Source: an uncultured Lachnospiraceae bacterium
Lineage (GTDB): Bacteria; Bacillota; Clostridia; Lachnospirales; Lachnospiraceae
Reading direction: 5' to 3'
Assembly: GCA_934418125.1 (NCBI GenBank)
Contig: CAKRWT010000009.1
Location: forward strand, 23,070 to 87,069
DNA: 64,000 nt
Shown here one piece after another: positions 52,156 through 59,517 of this stretch (positions are counted from its first letter, which is position 1; every line of letters begins with the position of its first letter). The notes below the pieces were generated by a model. That model did not search any database, had not been told where the DNA came from, and saw only the letters and a program-made list of their open reading frames with translations. The translations under genes and the position numbers were made by a program.

Positions 52156-52696
52156 TGTTTTGGATTATCTTCCTGAGTTTTTAAGACAGGTAAGGGAGAT
52201 GATGGGGTATGCGGAGGGTGTAAACCCTGAGCTCACAAATTTGTGGGAGAGCATCAAACAGGTATGGGATGAGCAGTTTTTGTACTCGATGGGGGAGTAC
52301 GGTATAGAGCGTTGGGAAAAGATGCTGGAGATTGCGCCATATGCAGCGGATACCTTGGAGGATAGGCGTTTTCGGATCATCAACCGCCTTAATTCCAATG
52401 TCGATTATACATACCGACGGGTATATGAGCACTTAAAGCAGATGTGCCAGGGTGAGACCGGCTTTACGATGGAGTATATTGCAGAGATATGGACTCTGCA
52501 GGTGAGGGTACTCCTGCATCATAAGCAACGGTATAAAGAGATGAGGGAATGGCTTACAGAGGTCATTCCCTTAAATATTATTTTGGACATCGATCTCTTA
52601 TACAACACCCACAGGGTACTGGGCAGATTTACACACAGATATTTGAGCCAATATACACATGGTGGCTTGCGTATAACACCATTACCGGATAAATAA
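52142..52696 (+). CDS. Baseplate protein, XkdU/YmfQ-like (DUF2313)
   Basis: This 184-residue protein matches DUF2313: VLDYLPEFLRQVREM, LTNLWESIKQVWDEQFLYSM, GIERWEKMLEI, and TLEDRRFRIINRLN. It links the baseplate to fibres. In related phages, fibre genes follow here, but in this prophage lysis-type genes follow instead. Confidence 0.93.
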   Translation: MREPNVLDYLPEFLRQVREMMGYAEGVNPELTNLWESIKQVWDEQFLYSMGEYGIERWEKMLEIAPYAADTLEDRRFRIINRLNSNVDYTYRRVYEHLKQMCQGETGFTMEYIAEIWTLQVRVLLHHKQRYKEMREWLTEVIPLNIILDIDLLYNTHRVLGRFTHRYLSQYTHGGLRITPLPDK

Positions 52697-52717
52697 CCGG
52701 AGTAGGAGGGATAAGAC

Positions 52718-53032
52718 TTGGATACAGTTATTGCTATTATTGTGGGGGTACTTGCCGCAGCGAGCATACCGTCAGCGGTGTTTGCGGCATATGTCCGCCG
52801 CATGGAGAAGAAAATGGATGAAAAGGACAAAGCAAGAGAGGATCATGAGGTGTTGATTCTCAAGAGCATCAATGCGTCAATCGCGCTCGGCGAAGCGACA
52901 GCCGAGGCTGTGGCTAGAATACCGGATGCAAACTGTAACGGTGATATGCATGCCGCGCTTGAGTATGCACGATCGGTAAAACATGAGCAAAAAGACTTTT
53001 TAAACCGTCAGGCCGTGCATGCGATCAGTTAG
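52718..53032 (+). CDS. Small membrane-anchored phage protein
   Basis: This 104-residue protein has one N-terminal membrane helix (about 3-25; VIAIIVGVLAAASIPSAVF) and a charged coiled coil (RRMEKKMDEKDKAREDHEVL). TTG is the start after GGAGGG. Its place before holin genes recalls XhlA-type lysis accessory proteins, but no firm match is seen. Confidence 0.65.
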   Translation: MDTVIAIIVGVLAAASIPSAVFAAYVRRMEKKMDEKDKAREDHEVLILKSINASIALGEATAEAVARIPDANCNGDMHAALEYARSVKHEQKDFLNRQAVHAIS

Positions 53033-53042
53033 GGGGACAGAA

Positions 53043-53363
53043 ATGTCATCAGTAAAAAAGCAGTATAAAAAACCCCAGCGCGGGAGCAGAAAGACCTACA
53101 CAAAAAAGATGATGTCTCGCATCATCACAGTCGCGCTGATAGATATGCAACTGCCGTTTGTCCTTGCCTTTTTAGGCAAGACCAATATAGCGGAGACGCT
53201 CGGTGGTCTAATCGTAACAGAGATAATCGGTGTTTTTTTAGTCTATTGTGCCAAGTCATTTTTTGAGACGCGCGAGGCGGAGAAAAACCGAATATCCGAG
53301 GAGCAGGCAGCGCAACAAACCGAAGAAACGGAAGAAACGGAAGAAAGTGAGGATATCACATGA
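53043..53363 (+). CDS. Membrane protein of the lysis region, possible holin accessory
   Basis: This 106-residue protein has a basic N-terminus, two membrane segments (about 26-43 and 48-68) and an acidic repetitive tail (EETEETEESED) in which a GAAGAAACG-type unit repeats. It overlaps the next gene by four bases. A holin-like role is inferred from topology and context. Confidence 0.6.
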   Translation: MSSVKKQYKKPQRGSRKTYTKKMMSRIITVALIDMQLPFVLAFLGKTNIAETLGGLIVTEIIGVFLVYCAKSFFETREAEKNRISEEQAAQQTEETEETEESEDIT

Positions 53364-53500
53364 CAGAGATAGATCTTATCGTCCTGTTGGTGACGATTGC
53401 GGCCATAGTGATGCCGAGCTGTGTTTCGGCAGGAATCATCGATTACAAAAGTAAAAAACAAAGAAAAATCAAAAACGTGGAGGAAAAACAACATGAATGA
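53360..53500 (+). CDS. Small single-span membrane protein
   Basis: This 46-residue protein has one membrane helix (about 4-24; DLIVLLVTIAAIVMPS) and a basic C-terminus (SKKQRKIKNVEEK). It overlaps both neighbours (ATGA at the start, the holin ATG at the end), which supports it as a real lysis-operon gene. Confidence 0.65.
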   Translation: MTEIDLIVLLVTIAAIVMPSCVSAGIIDYKSKKQRKIKNVEEKQHE

Positions 53501-53807
53501 CGTATTATTTGAGGTTTTAAAGGCAGTGGTGGTATTGGTGATCGTATTACTTACGAGGTATACGATCCCGTGGATTAAGATGCAGGCAGAGAGTACAAAG
53601 TATGCGTGGGTGATCCAGTGTGCGGAGCTTGCGGTCAGATCTGCGGAGCAGACGATCATCGGGAATAAGACAGGGCCGGAGAAAAAGGCGATTGTAATAA
53701 AATATCTCAAAGAGCAGCTGCAGCAAAAGAATATCTCTATCTCAGACGAGCAGCTTAATACCCTGATTGAAGCGGTAGTATACACGCTCAAGCAGGAGCA
53801 GGCATGA
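53493..53807 (+). CDS. Phage holin, LL-H family
   Basis: This 104-residue protein matches LL-H type holins: an N-terminal membrane helix (LKAVVVLVIVLLTRYTIPWI), a helical part WVIQCAELAVRSAEQTI, and the C-terminal EKKAIVIKYLKEQL ... LNTLIEAVVYTLKQ. It permeabilises the membrane so the endolysin can reach the wall. The ATG lies 8 bases before the preceding stop, after GGAGG. Confidence 0.9.
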   Translation: MNDVLFEVLKAVVVLVIVLLTRYTIPWIKMQAESTKYAWVIQCAELAVRSAEQTIIGNKTGPEKKAIVIKYLKEQLQQKNISISDEQLNTLIEAVVYTLKQEQA

Positions 53808-53869
53808 TAACGTTGTTTTTACTGGCTTGCGTAGCAATCCGCCGCGCGGGCCAGTATATGGAGGGATAA
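53804..53869 (+). CDS. Possible 21-residue peptide between holin and endolysin
   Basis: ATGA overlap with the holin stop and a GGAG site upstream would allow a short hydrophobic peptide (MITLFLLACVAIRRAGQYM). It may only be a coupling or spacer element. Confidence 0.25.
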   Translation: MITLFLLACVAIRRAGQYMEG

Positions 53870-53872
53870 ACT

Positions 53873-54571
53873 ATGGCAACACAGACACAGGTAAAAGCAT
53901 TTATTGCAATGATAGCACCGATTGCACAGGCAAAATCAAAGGGTAGGGCGTTACCATCTGTATGTATCGCACAGGCGTGCTGTGAGTCTGCATATGGGAC
54001 CAGCCCTAAGATGATTCGCGCGAATGCGGTATTTGGTATCAAGGTCGGCAAGTCAAAGGCGCATTTTGGTACGGCATGGCATGATAAGGCGTACAGCACA
54101 CGCACCAAAGAGTGTTATGATGGTAAGACTTACACCAACATCACGGATATGTTCCGGGCGTATGACAGTATCGATGATGCAGTGGAGGACTACTTTGATA
54201 TGCTTGCAGGCTGCAAGCGGTACAAGGCGTGCATCAGTGAGAGAGACCTGCGCAAGTGCATCACAGCAATCAAAAATGGTGGATATGCTACAGCACCGGA
54301 GTACATTACAACCATTATGAGCATCATCAACAGGTATGGTCTGACAAAATATGATGGTGTTGCGACATTGCAACCGACGCTCCGCAAAGGTAACCGCGGC
54401 GAGAGTGTAAAGCAGCTGCAGTCAAAGCTGAGAGACAGAGGATATACGGTAGCTGTAGATGGCATCTTTGGCAATAAAACATTGGAGGCGGTCAAGGCAT
54501 ATCAGGCAGATCACGGTCTGACAGTTGACGGTGTGGTCGGTAAAAAGACATGGGGCGCATTAGAGAGATAG
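53873..54571 (+). CDS. Endolysin: glucosaminidase plus peptidoglycan-binding domain
   Basis: This 232-residue lysin has an N-terminal FlgJ/glucosaminidase-type domain (about 5-155; SVCIAQACCESAYGTSPKMI with the catalytic Glu, and YDSIDDAVEDYFDML) and a C-terminal PG_binding_1 domain (about 168-230; LRKGNRGESVKQLQSKLRDR, VDGIFGNKTLEAVKAYQ). It has no signal peptide, as expected for holin-dependent release. TGGAGGG precedes the ATG. Confidence 0.93.
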   Translation: MATQTQVKAFIAMIAPIAQAKSKGRALPSVCIAQACCESAYGTSPKMIRANAVFGIKVGKSKAHFGTAWHDKAYSTRTKECYDGKTYTNITDMFRAYDSIDDAVEDYFDMLAGCKRYKACISERDLRKCITAIKNGGYATAPEYITTIMSIINRYGLTKYDGVATLQPTLRKGNRGESVKQLQSKLRDRGYTVAVDGIFGNKTLEAVKAYQADHGLTVDGVVGKKTWGALER

Positions 54572-54797
54572 GAAAAGCAAAAACCAGGCCTTATATCGGG
54601 ATACTTTATTATATTTTCTCGTCATGGATAGCTTTGCTCAAGGGTAATTTTTGCAGAGGATTGGAGGGATGGTAATGGAATTCAACGCCACAGTCGAGGT
54701 TTGATTTCCTGATTTTTTGTTTGATAGGTTAAGAATTAATAAATTTTGCCGAAATATATTAAAATTGTGTAATCGGAAAGGAAGTAAAAATACGGAA

Positions 54798-55244
54798 ATG
54801 AATACGAATGGAAATACAGAAAAGATATCGGATGAAAGCAAAGATAGTAAAAACTATACTGCCTCTAATGTGAGTGGATCGGCAGCAAATGGTGAAAATC
54901 CAGATGATACAGATACAATAACGGACAGTGATTTAGATTTAATAGATATGTATTTTGCAATATATAGGAATTTTATTGCTGAAGAAGATCGGAGAGTTTT
55001 AGAGGAACTATTGGAAAAGAATAGAAAAGAGAAGAAAAAGGAGGAAGAGGAGGAACATAAACGCAAGGAGTATATACCTGTCATTTTAAACGCTATAAAG
55101 CGTATGATAGAAAACGAAAAAGATAATCTAGAAAAATTAAAACAGCTTAATAAAAAACTTAATAAGATATACGAGCAATGGAAGTTAGAGCAGGAATATA
55201 TACGAGATGACATGGAAAATGAATCTGACGGCATGGAACGATAA
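54798..55244 (+). CDS. Right-end cargo protein, charged coiled coil, unknown
   Basis: This 148-residue protein starts with an Asn/Ser/Asp-rich segment and continues as a charged coiled coil with a dense Lys/Glu run (RKEKKKEEEEEHKRK near 104). It is AT-rich and lies between the endolysin and attR, where phages carry lysogenic-conversion genes. The ATG at 54798 with AAGGAAG upstream is preferred over a TTG at 54717. The function is unknown. The 226 bases before it hold no clear gene. Confidence 0.55.
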   Translation: MNTNGNTEKISDESKDSKNYTASNVSGSAANGENPDDTDTITDSDLDLIDMYFAIYRNFIAEEDRRVLEELLEKNRKEKKKEEEEEHKRKEYIPVILNAIKRMIENEKDNLEKLKQLNKKLNKIYEQWKLEQEYIRDDMENESDGMER

Positions 55245-55310
55245 ACATGAAGCGCAGAATATATTTACCCATTGTATGATAACAGTGTTAAGTTAATAAA
55301 TAGATGAAAT

Positions 55311-55345
55311 AATCAGGCCATTACCGATCGGTAATGGTCTGATTG
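55311..55345. terminator. Inverted repeat near attR
   Basis: AATCAGGCCATTACC (55311-55325), loop GATC, GGTAATGGTCTGATT (55330-55344) form a stem with one wobble. It lies 76 bases before the attR core and may stop phage transcripts before the host sequence. The T-run is short. Confidence 0.55.
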
Positions 55346-55420
55346 GTTTACACTCTAACGGATGCAAGTTTCGAACACGTATGGAAAACGAAAAAATGGA
55401 GTATTAACCTTTAAACCACT

Positions 55421-55422
55421 GT
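55421..55422 (+). other. attR crossover dinucleotide
   Basis: The GT here begins the Val codon that completes the interrupted host gene. Upstream bases belong to the phage and downstream bases continue the host frame. Confidence 0.85.
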
Positions 55423-55852
55423 GGAATTTGAACCCCATGCCACCTCGCTGGAAGCCAAGGGGGATGGTTATGTAGTGGCTTCCCTGGGTGAGGATTCCGG
55501 TTATGTCCCTTATACAGCCTTCTGTGCGAAGAAGAGTTATATGGAAAAGAACCCGGAAGTGATTCAGGCATTTACTAATGCTCTGCAACAAGGGATGGAC
55601 TATGTGCAGGTTCATACCCCTGAGGAGATAGCAGAGGTAATTGCACCACAGTTTGACGGAACCGATATGACTACTATTACCACAATTGTAAAGCGTTATG
55701 CTGCCCAGGATACCTGGAAGGATAATCTGATTTTTGAAGAAGACAGTTTTACTCTGTTACAGAATATTCTGGAAGAGGCAGGACAGTTGGAGAACCGGGT
55801 GCCTTATGATACCTTAGTGGATACTTCCTTTGCCACGAAAGCAGCACATTAG
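55421..55852 (+). pseudogene. ABC substrate-binding lipoprotein, 3' part, separated by prophage
   Basis: These 143 codons (VEFEPHATSLEAKGDGYVVAS at the junction, then YTAFCAKKSYMEKNPEVIQAF, then a C-terminal helical lobe) continue the gene that begins at 13718. The GTG at the junction has no ribosome site, so this half is probably untranslated in the lysogen. Excision would restore a 337-residue lipoprotein. A strong terminator follows. Confidence 0.92.
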
Positions 55853-55885
55853 TATAGTTTGGAAAGTTTGGAAATAAACAGAACA

Positions 55886-55924
55886 AACATGGGTAAAAGA
55901 AGATGCTTCTTTTACCCATGTTCT
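55886..55924. terminator. Bidirectional terminator
   Basis: A perfect 17-bp stem, AACATGGGTAAAAGAAG (55886-55902) with CTTCTTTTACCCATGTT (55906-55922), separates the split gene from the convergent DUF1836 gene. Confidence 0.85.
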
Positions 55925-55953
55925 GTTAGAAATTTTATCAGTTTGCCGGTTTA

Positions 55954-56592
55954 TCAGTTACCGGATTTGTCTTTTCCTTCTTTGGGAGCTTTGCCGGTAT
56001 CTTTGGCGGTAAAGCCGTCAATCATCTTCTCAATCAACAGCTTCTTCACGTAGACATCAAAGCTGAGCATACAGATAAAGGAGAAGAGATGCAGAAACTC
56101 TTTTTCTTCTTCCGGTGCATCGGCAAAGGTTTGTTCTGCAACCTTAAATTTCTCTGAAACATCGGTTTTCAGGACATCCTTTTGTCCTTTTTCCAAGCCG
56201 AAAACTTCTTCGTAGACTTTTTCCAGATTGAAGTCGTCCTTCGTATCGAAAAATTTCTCCGTGATGGGCTTTAACAGTTCCTGGATATCACTGATGGATA
56301 AAATACCTTTATAATAGTAGATAAAGACAAGCAGCAGAACATGTTCCTTAGTATATTTCTTCTTAATCGGTGGAGGCAGCAGGTCATTCTTGGCATAATT
56401 GTTAATCATGGTTTTGGTAAGAATCTTATCATCACCGGGATTTCTGGTGGAGCTTTTCAGATGGGATTCCATGAAAGTTGTTACCTGATCCATATAGAGG
56501 TCAATGCCGGGAATATCTTCCGCCTTGATATAGCCGATACGGTCAAGGCTTCCCAATATACTGTTCAACAGGTCTTCTGTATTGATTGTCAT
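55954..56592 (-). CDS. DUF1836 protein
   Basis: This 212-residue protein matches DUF1836, a Firmicutes family with a MerR-like helix-turn-helix. The conserved block LTKTMINNYAKNDLLPPPI (about 58-76) followed by KKYTKEHVLLLVFIYYYKGILS is clear. Members are presumed regulators with unknown targets. The C-terminal tail is Lys/Gly-rich. It is monocistronic and convergent with the split gene. Confidence 0.9.
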   Translation of the reverse strand: MTINTEDLLNSILGSLDRIGYIKAEDIPGIDLYMDQVTTFMESHLKSSTRNPGDDKILTKTMINNYAKNDLLPPPIKKKYTKEHVLLLVFIYYYKGILSISDIQELLKPITEKFFDTKDDFNLEKVYEEVFGLEKGQKDVLKTDVSEKFKVAEQTFADAPEEEKEFLHLFSFICMLSFDVYVKKLLIEKMIDGFTAKDTGKAPKEGKDKSGN

Positions 56593-56800
56593 GTTTCTAA
56601 CCTCACTAAATAATCCATAAAACTTGCATACACTTTATTATATAGTTTTTATTACTACATGACAAGCGTTTTGTGAATGTTTTGGCTGTTTCTGTATAAG
56701 CAGTCTGCAGTTCTTAGGTATAATATACTTTTCAAAAAGGGAAAAGCATGATATAAAGATAGTCGGGTTTTATGCCCCGGAAAGAGGAGAGAATCACAGA

Positions 56801-57664
56801 ATGGAATGGATGTTGCTTGTTTTATTATATGGCGTACTGAAAGGGGTACGGGAAATCGTTAAGAAGAAGGCACTGGAAAGGAACTCTACCTTAGAGGTTC
56901 TTTTTATGTATACGTTTCTGTCGTTCTTGTTTGTAGTGCCGGATGTAAAAAATGCCATGGGACTGGAAACGAAGTATTACCTGTACATAGCGTTTAAGTC
57001 CTTTATTATATTTCTGGCGTGGATGTTCAGTTTTAAGGCAATTAAGAGAATGCCTATCAGCCTCTATGGAGTCCTGGATTTGTCCAGGGTTTTGTTTGCT
57101 ACCCTGCTGGGGGTTATCGTGCTGCAGGAGGTCTTAAATTTATATCAGATAATAGGACTTATTCTGGTGTCGGGAGGACTTCTTTTGCTGAAATATAAGC
57201 CAAGGAGCATGCGGGAAGTGGCTGCGGCAGCCAGTGAGAAGGTGGAAGTAAAATATGTCATCATGGCGTTTGCCTCCTGTCTGTTAAATGCCTTTTCCGG
57301 GCTGATGGACAAGCTTCTGATGAAGGATATTAACAGTTCCCAGCTGCAGTTCTGGTATATGCTGTTTCTAGTGCTGATGTATCTTGTTTTTATCCTGGTA
57401 ACCAGGACACCGGTCCGGATAAAAAGTGTATTGGGTAACAAATGGGTATGGCTTCTGAGTATTCTGTTTGTCATTGCAGACAGGGCACTGTTTCTGGCAA
57501 ACGGCATGGCGGGAAGCCGTATTACGGTGATGACACTGATTAAGCAGTCCGGCTGCGTGGTAACCATTCTGGCAGGACGCTTCCTGTTCAAGGAGAAGAA
57601 TACGACCCATAAGCTTATCTGTGCCCTGATTATTATTGCCGGAATTGTGATTGCAGTTCTATAA
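56801..57664 (+). CDS. EamA/DMT-type transporter
   Basis: This 287-residue protein has about ten hydrophobic segments in two EamA-like halves, with typical SFKAIKRMPISLYGVLDLSRVLFATLLG near 72-99 (shown in part: AIKRMPISLYGVLDL) and SRITVMTLIKQSGCVVTILAG near 243-263. Drug/metabolite transporters export small molecules; the substrate cannot be told. GAGGAGAG precedes the ATG. Confidence 0.85.
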   Translation: MEWMLLVLLYGVLKGVREIVKKKALERNSTLEVLFMYTFLSFLFVVPDVKNAMGLETKYYLYIAFKSFIIFLAWMFSFKAIKRMPISLYGVLDLSRVLFATLLGVIVLQEVLNLYQIIGLILVSGGLLLLKYKPRSMREVAAAASEKVEVKYVIMAFASCLLNAFSGLMDKLLMKDINSSQLQFWYMLFLVLMYLVFILVTRTPVRIKSVLGNKWVWLLSILFVIADRALFLANGMAGSRITVMTLIKQSGCVVTILAGRFLFKEKNTTHKLICALIIIAGIVIAVL

Positions 57665-57669
57665 ATTCC

Positions 57670-57699
57670 TTGTCGCGTCATGGCGGTATGTGCTATAAT
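57670..57699 (+). promoter_or_regulatory. Promoter of pspA
   Basis: TTGTCG (57670-57675) and TATAAT (57694-57699) are spaced by 18 bases, 87 bases before the pspA start. Confidence 0.5.
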
Positions 57700-57785
57700 G
57701 GAACAGACCAAAAAAGTTTCAAATGGGCTTCCGGAAGGATTCGTTATAAGCCGCGGAAGGACATTTTAGTAAAAGGGAGGACATT

Positions 57786-58469
57786 ATGGGTATTATTACA
57801 AGATTTAAAGACATTATGACAGCAAATATGAACGCACTTTTAGATAAGGCTGAGGATCCGGAGAAGATGATAGACCAGTATCTGAGAAACCTGGAATCCG
57901 ATTTTGCCAAGGTAAAGGCAGAGACAGCATCTGTTATGGCAGAAGAAAAGAGTGCCAAGAGAAAACTGGATGAATGTAATGAAGAAATCGCCAGAATGGG
58001 CGAATATGCAAAGAAGGCTGTTGCAGCAGGCAATGACAATGATGCAAGACAGTTCCTTACCAAGAAGGGCGAGCTGACAGAGAAACAGGCAGTCCTTGCC
58101 AAGAATTATGAGCTGGCACAGGCAAATGCAGAAAAAATGAAACAGATGCATGATAAGCTGGAAGCTGATATTACAGCGATGAAGAACAAACGCGATATGC
58201 TCAAAGCCAAGGTAAAAGTGGCAGAGACCCAGAAGAAAATTAATGAGATGGGTTCCGGTTTAGAGAGTGCTGGAAACAATGCGGCAGCTTTTGAGAGAAT
58301 GGAAGAGAAAGTAAACAAGATGTTAGATGAGGCAGATGCTGTCGGCGAACTAAACCAGTCTTCTTCCAAGAGCGACATTGATGACCTGGCAAGCAAGTAT
58401 GATGATGCCAAGACCACAACAGCAGTGGATGATGAACTGGCAGCATTAAAGGCAGAGATGGGATTGTAA
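57786..58469 (+). CDS. pspA: PspA/IM30 family membrane-stress protein
   Basis: This 227-residue protein is an ESCRT-III-like, membrane-remodelling PspA homologue: RFKDIMTANMNALLDKAEDPEKMIDQYL at the N-terminus (shown in part: MTANMNALLDKAEDPEKM), then long coiled coils. AAGGGAGG precedes the ATG. The next gene encodes an SPFH protein, the same partnership seen for Bacillus PspA-YdjI, so it probably protects membrane integrity. Confidence 0.93.
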   Translation: MGIITRFKDIMTANMNALLDKAEDPEKMIDQYLRNLESDFAKVKAETASVMAEEKSAKRKLDECNEEIARMGEYAKKAVAAGNDNDARQFLTKKGELTEKQAVLAKNYELAQANAEKMKQMHDKLEADITAMKNKRDMLKAKVKVAETQKKINEMGSGLESAGNNAAAFERMEEKVNKMLDEADAVGELNQSSSKSDIDDLASKYDDAKTTTAVDDELAALKAEMGL

Positions 58470-58491
58470 GAGAAAGGTACAGGGAGAGAAC

Positions 58492-59457
58492 ATGGGATTA
58501 TTCAAGAATCAGTTTTCCAGTGTAATTGAGTGGAATGAGAATGGTGCCGGAATCCTGTTCTATAAATATCAGAATCAGGAGATAAAGAAAGGTTCCAGAT
58601 TAATAATCCGTCCGGGGCAGGACGCAATCTTCTTATATAATGGAAGAGTAGAGGGAATCTTTGAGGATGATGGTGATTATGATATCGAGTCACAGATTAT
58701 TCCGTTCCTGACCACATTAAAAAGCTTTAAATTTGGATTTAATACGCCTTTGCGTGCAGAGGTTCTCTTTATCAATACCAAGGAGCTTCTGGTAAAATGG
58801 GGAACCAAGAATGCCATCAATTTACCGGCACCCGGATTGCCGGGCGGTATGCCAATCCGTGCGTTTGGGACTTTTAACTGTAAGGTAGTGGAGCATGATG
58901 TGCTGATTGAGAAGCTGGCAGGAATCCGTCAGACTTATACCGTAGAAGATGTCAAGGAACGTATTATCGCCAGCTTAGACCAGCTTCTGATGAGCTGGAT
59001 TAGTAAAGAAGGCAGAGATATGTTCAATCTTCAGGCCGATGCCAGGAATATTGCCAAGGGCATTGAGGAAGATTTAGACATGGATATGCGCAAACTGGGT
59101 ATCAGCATCTGTGACTTTAAAATAGAAAGCTTTTCCTATCCGGAAGAAATCAAACGGATGCAGGAAAAAGCAGCTGCACAGTCTATGGTAGGGGATATGG
59201 GAAAATATACCCAGATGGCAGCTGCAGATGGAATGAGCAAAGGCAGTGGCGGTACAGGCATGGCATCTGACATGGTAGGATTGCAGATGGGAATGGCTAT
59301 GGGGCAGCAGCTTGTAAATCAGATGAATCTGGGTGGTACGGCAAATGCAGCACAGTCCACACAGGCAGCCGGTCAGGGACCCAAATTCTGCCCGAACTGT
59401 GGAACCCCTACAAATGGTTCCAAATTCTGTGGAAACTGCGGAAACCAGTTGTACTAG
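58492..59457 (+). CDS. SPFH-domain protein with C-terminal zinc ribbon (YdjI-like)
   Basis: This 321-residue protein resembles YdjI/virion-core-like SPFH proteins: FKNQFSSVIEWNENGAGILF at the N-terminus, the SPFH core to about residue 215 and a Gly/Met/Ala-rich linker. It ends in a zinc ribbon with two CxxC pairs (FCPNCGTPTNGSKFCGNCG, about 300-318). It likely forms membrane-associated scaffolds that recruit PspA. It follows pspA by 22 bases in one operon. Confidence 0.92.
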   Translation: MGLFKNQFSSVIEWNENGAGILFYKYQNQEIKKGSRLIIRPGQDAIFLYNGRVEGIFEDDGDYDIESQIIPFLTTLKSFKFGFNTPLRAEVLFINTKELLVKWGTKNAINLPAPGLPGGMPIRAFGTFNCKVVEHDVLIEKLAGIRQTYTVEDVKERIIASLDQLLMSWISKEGRDMFNLQADARNIAKGIEEDLDMDMRKLGISICDFKIESFSYPEEIKRMQEKAAAQSMVGDMGKYTQMAAADGMSKGSGGTGMASDMVGLQMGMAMGQQLVNQMNLGGTANAAQSTQAAGQGPKFCPNCGTPTNGSKFCGNCGNQLY

Positions 59458-59517
59458 AGGACTGGATTGACGTGATAGAAGAGAATACGCCAGGGTAACA
59501 GAAAAGGAACAAGTAAC

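Larger units (their letters stand above)
14300..55422. mobile_element. Complete myovirus-type prophage integrated in an ABC binding-protein gene
   Basis: The boundaries are set by exact restoration of the host reading frame across the shared GT at 14300-14301 and 55421-55422, giving an element of 41,121 bp. Content and order are those of a temperate Firmicutes phage: serine integrase at the left end, immunity region, replication genes, terminase, portal, head, contractile tail, lysis genes and an end cargo gene. No recognised structural or replication gene is broken, so it is plausibly inducible. Confidence 0.95.

Noticed and set aside
55421..55852. GTG at the attR junction as start of an independent gene
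   Set aside because: No ribosome site precedes it and the sequence is exactly the missing 3' part of the gene at 13718.
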